From the NCBI GenBank assembly GCA_945903615.1, contig CAMDOL010000032.1, forward strand, positions 1-13,752: DNA of 13,752 bases. The letters run 5' to 3'. Positions 7,114 to 13,752 of the stretch are shown piece by piece. The translations under genes were made by a program, and so were the position numbers. Under the pieces are notes generated by a model. The model worked only from the letters and a program-made list of their open reading frames with translations. It made no database searches and was not told the DNA's origin. The stretch's first letter is position 1; each line of letters opens with the position of its first letter. The stretch is from Rickettsia typhi. GTDB taxonomy: Bacteria > Pseudomonadota > Alphaproteobacteria > Rickettsiales > UBA1997.

Positions 7114-8376
7114 TTAGATTCTTTTGAATACGACACAAGCATTGGTTCCGCCAAAACCGAAAGAGTTTGACATTGAGATATCAAAGTTTTTTCTCTTAGC
7201 ATTTTTAGGAGTTAAATCAATATCACAAGATTCAGATGGATTTTCCAAATTTAAAGTTGGTGGAATAACGCCATCTCTCATAGCGAGCAAACTAAATATT
7301 GCCTCAACTGCACCAGCCGCACCAAGCAAATGACCAATAGAAGATTTAGTTGAAGAAACCGAAACTTTATAGGCGTCATCACCAAATACTTGTTTGATAC
7401 CAGCTACTTCAATTTCATCACCAAGTGGAGTGGATGTGCCATGAGCGTTGATATAACCAATAGAGCTAGCATTTATTTGAGCATTTTTTAGTGCCATTCT
7501 CATAGCGCGCACTGCGCCGCGTCCAGTGCTTTCTGGGGCGGTGATGTGGTAAGCATCTCCTGATGCTCCATAACCAATTAACTCACCATAAATCTTTGCA
7601 CCGCGTTTTTTTGCGTGCTCATATTCTTCTAAAATTAATATTCCAGAACCTTCTCCCATCACAAACCCATCACGATCACGATCCCAAGGTCTTGATCCTG
7701 CGGTTGGATTATCATTAAAACTGCTAGATAAAGCGCGCAGAGCAGAGAATCCGCCAATTCCAACTGGACAAATTGTCGCTTCAGTCCCCCCGCAAATCAT
7801 CACATCAACATCACCATATTCAATCATTCGCGCTGAATCACCAATAGCGTGGCTGCCACTAGCGCAAGCGGTTACAACGCAATGGTTTGGACCCATAAAT
7901 CCATATTTAATTGAGATGTGCCCAGAAGCAAGATTGGCAAGGCTAGAGGGAATAAAGAATGGACTGATTCTTTTAATGCCTCTTTCTCTTAAGACAAGGG
8001 ATGTTCTTTCAATTTCTGGTAAACCACCAATGCCAGAGCCAATCATCACACCAGTTCTAAATTGTTCCTCTTCGGTTTTAGCGACCCAGCCAGAATCATT
8101 AATTGCTTCGGCAGTAGCCCCAAGACAAAGCTGGATAAAGCGATCCATCTTTTTTTGTTCTTTTGGATCGATAAATTTATTGGCATCAAATTCGTCAGCA
8201 CCAGTTCCATCTTTAACTTCTCCGGCAATTTTGCACGAAAAATCAGTTGTATCAAAGCGGGTGATGGCACTAATGCCTGACTGACCGTTGATCAATCTTT
8301 CCCAAGTTTGATTAATATTAGCGGCAAGTGGAGTGATTGCTCCAATACCAGTTACTACAACTCTTCTTTTGGACAT
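7114..8376 (-). CDS. fabF: Beta-ketoacyl-ACP synthase II
   Basis: FabF condenses malonyl-ACP with acyl-ACP in fatty acid elongation in the cytoplasm. The 420-residue protein has the thiolase fold with the Cys-His-His triad: Cys171 in VVTACASGSHAI, His312 in NAHGTSTPLGD and His349 in SSIGHLLGAAGA, with the conserved Lys344 in STKS. The C-terminal glycine-rich NSFGFGGTNA (404-413) is intact. The N-terminal MSKRRVVVTGIG and ATG start are standard. Its partner acpP is in the window but 4 kb away. mltG follows after 4 bases. The likely promoter has a TATAAT at 8432-8427 in the divergent region shared with sdhA. Confidence 0.97.
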   Translation of the reverse strand: MSKRRVVVTGIGAITPLAANINQTWERLINGQSGISAITRFDTTDFSCKIAGEVKDGTGADEFDANKFIDPKEQKKMDRFIQLCLGATAEAINDSGWVAKTEEEQFRTGVMIGSGIGGLPEIERTSLVLRERGIKRISPFFIPSSLANLASGHISIKYGFMGPNHCVVTACASGSHAIGDSARMIEYGDVDVMICGGTEATICPVGIGGFSALRALSSSFNDNPTAGSRPWDRDRDGFVMGEGSGILILEEYEHAKKRGAKIYGELIGYGASGDAYHITAPESTGRGAVRAMRMALKNAQINASSIGYINAHGTSTPLGDEIEVAGIKQVFGDDAYKVSVSSTKSSIGHLLGAAGAVEAIFSLLAMRDGVIPPTLNLENPSESCDIDLTPKNAKRKNFDISMSNSFGFGGTNACVVFKRI

Positions 8377-8426
8377 AGATTATTAAGATTGTTTTTGAAA
8401 TGAAGGTGGTTTTTTTACAATAGCTA

Positions 8427-8455
8427 ATTATATTTTGAAAGTTTTTTATCAAAAA
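8427..8455 (-). promoter_or_regulatory. Putative fabF promoter
   Basis: On the minus strand there is a consensus -10 hexamer TATAAT (8432-8427), about 50 bases before the fabF ATG. The -35 is unclear: TTTTGA 16 bases away or TTGATA 14 bases away. It overlaps the -35 region proposed for sdhA on the other strand. Confidence 0.4.
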
Positions 8456-8462
8456 GTATCAT
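8435..8462 (+). promoter_or_regulatory. Putative sdhA operon promoter
   Basis: TTGAAA (8435-8440) and TATCAT (8457-8462) are each one base from consensus and separated by 16 bases. Initiation about 7 bases downstream would leave a leader of only ~17 bases before the TTG start of sdhA, in keeping with the absence of a Shine-Dalgarno. Confidence 0.4.
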
Positions 8463-8485
8463 CGTAAACTGTAAATACCTCAATT

Positions 8486-10339
8486 TTGATTTCAACTAAT
8501 CATAATTTTCAAGTAATAATAATTGGTGCAGGAGGAGCTGGTTTAATGTCTGCTTTGTCCTGTGTTAATCGTGGAATAAAAGATGTAGCGGTGATCAGCA
8601 AGGTGTTCCCCACTCAAAGCCATACTGTTGCAGCCAAAGGTGGAATCAACGCTGCGCTGGGTAATATTTCTGGAGATAATTGGGCGTGGCATTGTTATGA
8701 CACCATTAAGGGTGCGGATTATTTAGCGGATCATGATGCGGTAGAGTTTATGTGCAAAGCTGCGCCGCAAGCGATTATTGATCTAGAAAAAATGGGTGTG
8801 GTTTTTTCTCGTAATGGTGATGGAAAAATTGATCAAAGAATTTATGGTGGACAAAAAACTAATTTTGGCAAAGGTGATTTAGCTCATCGGGCATGCTTCT
8901 CTAAAGACAGCACTGGCCACACAATTCTCAACACTCTTTATCAGCAATGCTTAAAAAAAGGTGTTAAGTTTTTTAGCGAATTTTTTGTGACTGATCTTTT
9001 GATTTCTCCTTGGTTTGAAGAGGAAGACCATTACTCCTCCCTTTTTAATAAGGAATGCGGTTGGGAGAACAAGCAAAGAGCGAGCGAGGTTCATAATAAA
9101 CAATGTTTTGGGCTGACGGCAATCGATTTAGCGAGTGGAAAAGTTAATGTTTTCAAGTCAGCAATTACTATTTTAGCCACTGGTGGTTATAGCCAAATTT
9201 ATCAACATACTACCTCATCAGATATTTGCACCGGCGACGGCAATGCTTTTGTTTTAAAAGAAGGCTTGCAATTGCAAGATATGGAATTTGTTCAATTTCA
9301 TCCAACCAGCCTTTATGGGACTGGCTTATTGATTTCAGAAGCTGCACGCGGTGAGGGCGGTTATTTAGTCAATGGATTTGGTGAAAAATTTATGAGCAAA
9401 TATGCTCCAAATTATGGTGATCTAGCTTCCAGAGATGTAGTTGCTAGAGCCATTGCCACCGAGGTTTATGAAGGTAAGGGTGGCGGAGAAAATAAAGATC
9501 AAGTCTATTTAATTATTAGCCACTTAGGCGAGAAAAAAATTAAAGAAAAAATTCCTACCGTTTTAGAAATTGCCAGTTCGTTTTCCAAAGTTGATCCATT
9601 AATTGAGCCAATTCCTATCGCGCCTGCAGCACATTATACCATGGGTGGAGTTCCAACCAATCTGAATTGTGAGGTTCTTTATAATGATCAAAAAGTTTCT
9701 GGATTAATGGCGATTGGTGAAGCGGCTTGCGCTTCGGTTCATGGTGCCAATCGTTTGGGTTGTAATTCGCTTTTAGATATTTTGGTCTTTGGAAATTTAT
9801 CAGGAAAAGTTGCCTCTGATCTAATAAATCAAGGTTTAAATCAATATCAAAATAATCAAATTATTGATTCTAAATTAAATCGTATTCAAGAAATTCTAGC
9901 GCAAAAAGGTGATCAATCCTCTCTTTTGATTAAAGCTAAATCCAAAGAATTAGTTGAAAAATTTATTGGTGTTTTTAGAAACAAAGATTTGCTTGAACAA
10001 GGCTTGGCAAGTCTTTTGGAACTCAAAAAACAATTAAAATTTGTCGAAATCAAAAACAAAAATCTCATCTGGAATGATGAAATAGTGGAGTTTATTCAAA
10101 CCGAGAATTTATTGCTGCAAGCCATTGCCACAGCTTACTCAGGCTTACAGCGCAAGGAAAGTCGTGGCGCGCATTTTCGTGAGGATTTTCCTAATCGTGA
10201 CGATGAGGTTTGGTTGCAACATAGTCTAGTTAGTTTTGATCTTAGAAATAACAATTTTGACTTTAAGACCAAAGCGGTTAGAGTAAAGCCAATCGGCGAT
10301 GAACAAATCATTATAACTCCCGAAGAGCGAAAATATTAA
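8486..10339 (+). CDS. sdhA: Succinate dehydrogenase flavoprotein subunit
   Basis: SdhA oxidises succinate to fumarate in complex II on the cytoplasmic face of the inner membrane. It shows the FAD dinucleotide fold (GAGGAGL, 14-20), the His46 flavin attachment site in SHTVAAKGG, FHPTS with His272, SRDVVAR with Arg316, HYTMGG with His383 and ANRLGCNSLLD with Arg423, plus the C-terminal KESRGAHFREDFPNRDDE. At 617 aa it is longer than usual (about 590-600) because of a hydrophilic in-frame insertion at residues ~174-206. No in-frame ATG exists before the FAD motif, so translation must begin at the TTG (8486) or another rare codon; an in-frame stop lies at 8465. sdhC, sdhD and sdhB are not in the window. 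It heads an operon with the suhB-like gene and obgE. Confidence 0.95.
   Translation: MISTNHNFQVIIIGAGGAGLMSALSCVNRGIKDVAVISKVFPTQSHTVAAKGGINAALGNISGDNWAWHCYDTIKGADYLADHDAVEFMCKAAPQAIIDLEKMGVVFSRNGDGKIDQRIYGGQKTNFGKGDLAHRACFSKDSTGHTILNTLYQQCLKKGVKFFSEFFVTDLLISPWFEEEDHYSSLFNKECGWENKQRASEVHNKQCFGLTAIDLASGKVNVFKSAITILATGGYSQIYQHTTSSDICTGDGNAFVLKEGLQLQDMEFVQFHPTSLYGTGLLISEAARGEGGYLVNGFGEKFMSKYAPNYGDLASRDVVARAIATEVYEGKGGGENKDQVYLIISHLGEKKIKEKIPTVLEIASSFSKVDPLIEPIPIAPAAHYTMGGVPTNLNCEVLYNDQKVSGLMAIGEAACASVHGANRLGCNSLLDILVFGNLSGKVASDLINQGLNQYQNNQIIDSKLNRIQEILAQKGDQSSLLIKAKSKELVEKFIGVFRNKDLLEQGLASLLELKKQLKFVEIKNKNLIWNDEIVEFIQTENLLLQAIATAYSGLQRKESRGAHFREDFPNRDDEVWLQHSLVSFDLRNNNFDFKTKAVRVKPIGDEQIIITPEERKY
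9005..9103 (+). repeat. In-frame insertion within sdhA, possible palindromic-element type
   Basis: Between FFVTDLLI and CFGLTAIDL, where other SdhA proteins have a turn of about six residues (recalled from E. coli and Rickettsia sequences), this gene has about 33 residues rich in E, K, N, R, W and H. The frame is kept and the flanks align normally. The DNA contains CTCCC (9037-9041) and GGGAG (9063-9067) as an inverted pair around a CCTT/AAGG stem, a weak hairpin. This resembles Rickettsia palindromic elements inserted in protein genes, but the palindrome is degenerate and no second copy is visible. Confidence 0.4.
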
Positions 10340-10356
10340 TTAACTGTTAACTAACA

Positions 10357-11094
10357 ATGCTTCATTCTCCGAATTTAAATGTTATCATCAAATCCCTAGA
10401 AAAAATTTCTGTTCGTTTAGCGCGTGATTTTGTGGAGCTGGAGAATTTACAAAGTAATAATTTTTCGGCAGCAAAATTTGCCAATTCTTGTTATAAAAGA
10501 ATTGAAGAAACCTTAGTGGATGAGTTAAAAAAAGTGCGCGGTGATTATAATTTTGAAATGGCTGATGGCAGAAAAATTATTCACAATCCAAATTCTGAAT
10601 ATCAATATATTGTTTGCCCAGTTGATGGTTTGCTCAATTTATCTAGGTCAATCCAGTCTTTTAGCAGCTTTGTGGCACTTGAACATATTGCACCAAACGG
10701 CACAAGAGAAGTTATCAGCACGACAATTTTAAATGTGGCCGCTAATGAAATTTATCCTTGTGAAAAAGGTTCGGGAGCGTTTTTAAACAACCGCAAAATT
10801 CGTGTTTCTAAGCGGGAATTGAAAGACGGAATTTTATGCTCACTTTCACATCCAAATCTTATTAATCATCAAATCTTAGAAAATTTAAAAACCAATAAAG
10901 CAATTTTTCAAACTAATAATTGCTTCAGTCTTGACATTGCTTATTTAGCAGCTGGAAAAATTGATCTATGTATTTTTGAAGAAGCTGATAAAAATTTCTT
11001 AAAAGCATTTTTGTTATTAGCCAAAGAAGCTGGTGGAGAAGTGATTGAGAAAGATGGTTTGGTTTTGGTCAGTAATGGTAAAATCAAAATTTAA
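10357..11094 (+). CDS. SuhB/inositol monophosphatase-like protein, probably catalytically impaired
   Basis: The overall pattern is that of the inositol monophosphatase fold: a CPVDGLLNL segment (87-95) in place of DPxDGTxNF, NEIYPCEKGSGAFLNNRKIRVS (130-151) matching the family's central strand region, and a C-terminal EADKNFLKAFLLLAKEAGGEV (209-229) matching the WD...EAGG region. Key changes are the first motif Asp to Cys87, the motif Thr to Leu92, and loss of the N-terminal TxxD segment. Glu67, Asp90 and Asp211 may remain as metal ligands. Phosphatase activity is therefore doubtful. At 245 aa it is slightly short. It lies 17 bases after sdhA and 18 before obgE. E. coli SuhB has a non-enzymatic role in rRNA antitermination and ribosome maturation, and proximity to obgE fits a similar role; this is inference. 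Confidence 0.75.
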   Translation: MLHSPNLNVIIKSLEKISVRLARDFVELENLQSNNFSAAKFANSCYKRIEETLVDELKKVRGDYNFEMADGRKIIHNPNSEYQYIVCPVDGLLNLSRSIQSFSSFVALEHIAPNGTREVISTTILNVAANEIYPCEKGSGAFLNNRKIRVSKRELKDGILCSLSHPNLINHQILENLKTNKAIFQTNNCFSLDIAYLAAGKIDLCIFEEADKNFLKAFLLLAKEAGGEVIEKDGLVLVSNGKIKI

Positions 11095-11097
11095 TAA

Positions 11098-12144
<1,047 letters not shown>

Positions 12145-12212
12145 ATTATTGTTCTGAGTTATTATATTCAGAAGCGAACTTTACCATTTATATCCTTTGG
12201 TTAGCAAAATAA

Positions 12213-12261
12213 AGGAACCTCTGAACAACTAAAACATTGTTTTAGTTGTTCAGAGGTTCCT
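12213..12261. repeat. Perfect 49-bp palindrome (complete copy)
   Basis: Two perfectly complementary 24-base arms (12213-12236 and 12238-12261) surround a single T at 12237. The left arm starts AGGAACCTCTGAACAAC. A partial copy lies at 113-145 and another begins at 13730. Read on the minus strand the stem is followed by TTATTTT, terminator-like; on the plus strand no T-run follows. The arm resembles an IS terminal inverted repeat of the IS5 type by eye, so the unit could be two abutting ends or a MITE-like element; neither is proven. Confidence 0.9.
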
Positions 12262-12350
12262 ATAGAACTTAAAAGCTCTAACTGTAGGGTTAAAATGGTT
12301 TTTATCAAACACATAAGTTGATTTGATATTTATTAATTAAACCTATTTTT

Positions 12351-13664
12351 ATGGATCCACTCATATTATCTAGAATTCAATTCGCCGCCAATATTACTTT
12401 TCACATTCTCTTTCCAACCATCACCATCGCTCTGGGATGGATTCTCTTTTTCTTCAAAATAAAATACACCAAAACTAAGGATATAAAATGGCTCGATGCC
12501 TATAAATTTTGGGTCAAAATTTTCGCTCTATGTTTTGCACTTGGTGTAGTTTCGGGCATTACAATGTCTTTTCAATTTGGCACTAATTGGCCGGGATATA
12601 TGAATACAGTTGGCAATGTTGCGGGTCCGCTTTTGGCGTTTGAGGTTTTAAGTGCGTTCTTTTTGGAAGCAACATTTCTGGGTGTGATGCTTTTTGGTTT
12701 TAACCGCATCTCTAATCGCTTCCATAATATTGCCACTTTTTTGGTTGCATTTGGAACCACGCTTTCTGCTTTCTGGATTTTGGTTTTAAATTCTTGGATG
12801 CAAACACCTTCAGGCTTTGAAATTATTGATGGAAAAGCCTTTGTAACTAACTGGTGGCAAGTGATTTTTAATCCTTCAATGCCATATCGCATCACTCATA
12901 TGCTGTTGGCTTCGAGTTTAACTGCAGCGTTTTTAGTCGCTGGAGTTTCTGCTTATCGTTGGTTAAAAAATGACCGCTCTGAGTCAGTTTTGGCAGCGAT
13001 GAAAACAGGTGTTTATCTTGCTGCTTTCTTAATACCGTTGCAAATTGTCGCCGGCGATATTCACGGGTTAAACACTATCAAATATCAACCCGCTAAAATT
13101 GCCGCAATGGAAGGAATCTGGCAAACGCAAAAATCAGTTCCAGCTTTATTATTTGCCATTCCTGATCAAAAAAATAAAACTAATCATTTTGAAATTGGCA
13201 TCCCTAAACTCGCCAGCATAATTTTAACTCACAATCCAGATGGCGAAATTAAAGGCTTGAACGAGTTTGAAAATTTACATCCGCCAGTTGCACCAGTTTT
13301 TTATGCTTTTCGAATTATGATTATTACTGGCTTTTTGATGCTTGGTGTTTCTTGGTTGGCGGCGTTTATGATTTATAGAAAAAATCAGCCAAACAATTTT
13401 ATCGCCAAAATTTTGGTGCTGATGACTTTTTCAGGATGGGTGGCTTTGGTTGCGGGATGGTATTCCACCGAAATTGGTCGCCAACCTTATTTAGTCTATG
13501 GCGTTTTAAAAACCGCCGATGCCGCATCTTCCGGCCTTGCAGTTTCTGGTGCGATGATTGCAGCAACTTTGGCGATGTATTTAGCAATTTATGTCTTCCT
13601 TATCGCTGCTTTTATCTCCGTAGTGTTTTATTTGGCAAAGAAAGCCGCAGCGCTGTCATCCTAA
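12351..13664 (+). CDS. cydA: Cytochrome bd-type quinol oxidase subunit I
   Basis: CydA carries the quinol site and hemes b558, b595 and d of cytochrome bd, a high-affinity oxygen reductase in the inner membrane. About nine hydrophobic segments are visible. Candidate heme ligands are His18 (RIQFAANITFH), His183 (YRITHMLLAS) and Met323 (FRIMIITG). Glu98 and Glu106 line the proton path. In the quinol loop, GDIHG (235-239) and QPAKIAAMEG (246-255) supply Lys249 and Glu254, and GWYSTEIGRQPYLVYGVLKTADA (369-391) is conserved. At 437 aa it belongs to the short Q-loop class, as in CioA-like and many alphaproteobacterial forms (E. coli CydA is longer). The C-terminus appears complete. The expected partner cydB does not begin within the 88 bases left in the window. 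No Shine-Dalgarno is seen. Confidence 0.96.
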   Translation: MDPLILSRIQFAANITFHILFPTITIALGWILFFFKIKYTKTKDIKWLDAYKFWVKIFALCFALGVVSGITMSFQFGTNWPGYMNTVGNVAGPLLAFEVLSAFFLEATFLGVMLFGFNRISNRFHNIATFLVAFGTTLSAFWILVLNSWMQTPSGFEIIDGKAFVTNWWQVIFNPSMPYRITHMLLASSLTAAFLVAGVSAYRWLKNDRSESVLAAMKTGVYLAAFLIPLQIVAGDIHGLNTIKYQPAKIAAMEGIWQTQKSVPALLFAIPDQKNKTNHFEIGIPKLASIILTHNPDGEIKGLNEFENLHPPVAPVFYAFRIMIITGFLMLGVSWLAAFMIYRKNQPNNFIAKILVLMTFSGWVALVAGWYSTEIGRQPYLVYGVLKTADAASSGLAVSGAMIAATLAMYLAIYVFLIAAFISVVFYLAKKAAALSS

Positions 13665-13671
13665 ATTATTA

Positions 13672-13704
13672 TCATCTTGAGCTCAGCGAAGGATCTTGCT
13701 AGAT
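13672..13704. repeat. Dispersed-repeat-like sequence (TCATCTTGAGCTCAGCGAAG)
   Basis: Just after cydA lies a sequence closely matching the TCATCCTGAGCGnAGCGAAGGATCT-type intergenic repeat that I recall from many bacterial genomes. It includes the 8-bp palindrome TGAGCTCA. A shorter TGTCATCCT occurs over the cydA stop codon at 13654-13662. Only one clear copy is in the window, so repeat status rests on recall. Confidence 0.4.
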
Positions 13705-13729
13705 AAATTTGGTATAAGAACGACAATAA

Positions 13730-13752
13730 AGGAACCTCTGAACAACTAAAAC
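13730..13752. repeat. Left arm of a third palindrome copy, cut by the window end
   Basis: These 23 bases are identical to the left arm of the palindrome at 12213, and the identity extends five bases further left (AATAA, 13725-13729). The window stops exactly at the arm's inner end, so it cannot be seen whether a palindrome, an IS element or something else continues. Confidence 0.85.

Noticed and set aside
7916..8284. 122-codon plus-strand frame opposite fabF
   Set aside because: It lies wholly antisense to a strongly conserved gene and has no recognisable motifs; it mirrors fabF codon use.
12149..12172. TTCTGA...TCAGAA hairpin just after obgE as terminator
   Set aside because: The stem is only 6 bp with a 10-base loop and no following T-run, so it is too weak to call.
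12303..12323. ATCAA...TTGAT inverted pair upstream of cydA as an FNR-type operator
   Set aside because: The half-sites are in the reverse order and 9 bases apart, unlike TTGAT-N4-ATCAA; no good promoter could be placed with it.
12572..12895. 107-codon minus-strand frame opposite cydA
   Set aside because: It is antisense to the conserved CydA helices, including the His183 region; no independent support.

Overview
The window is AT-rich DNA that looks like an alphaproteobacterium, most likely a Rickettsiales-like or other host-associated lineage. The evidence is the gene set and sequence style: a long-chain polyprenyl diphosphate synthase, a six-domain ribosomal protein S1 with the alphaproteobacterial tail (GSNLGTILGEAL), a Rickettsia-like SdhA, a degenerate SuhB-type protein, and intergenic palindromes and IS-like debris. 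The lineage is an inference from protein style; no rRNA is present to settle it.

Layout. Bases 1-526 hold no intact gene: a long imperfect hairpin (25-81), a partial copy of a palindromic repeat (113-145), an IS-end-like motif (461-476) and a short truncated reading frame (379-549). From 527 to 8376 all genes are on the minus strand. In transcription order they are fabF-mltG (4 nt apart), rpsA-sppA (14 nt apart), acpP (own putative promoter and hairpin terminator), then cca-ispB (overlapping by 17 nt). A 109-bp divergent promoter region (8377-8485) separates these from a plus-strand operon, sdhA-suhB-like-obgE, with 17- and 18-nt gaps. After a 206-bp gap containing a perfect 49-bp palindrome comes cydA. 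The window ends inside another copy of the same palindrome.

How the genes fit together. AcpP, FabF and MltG serve fatty acid and envelope synthesis. IspB makes the quinone side chain; SdhA feeds electrons to quinone, and CydA is the quinol-oxidising subunit of cytochrome bd. RpsA, Cca, ObgE and perhaps the SuhB-like protein act in translation and ribosome assembly. SppA is a membrane signal-peptide peptidase. These are core housekeeping genes, and I do not see a defence system, CRISPR array, tRNA or rRNA.

The most unusual points are: the repeated 49-bp palindrome, with copies on both sides of cydA where cydB would normally follow; a ~33-residue in-frame hydrophilic insertion in SdhA; a SuhB-like protein lacking residues needed for catalysis, placed next to obgE; sdhA with a TTG start and without sdhC, sdhD or sdhB in the window; and no recognisable Shine-Dalgarno sequence in front of any of the 11 genes.
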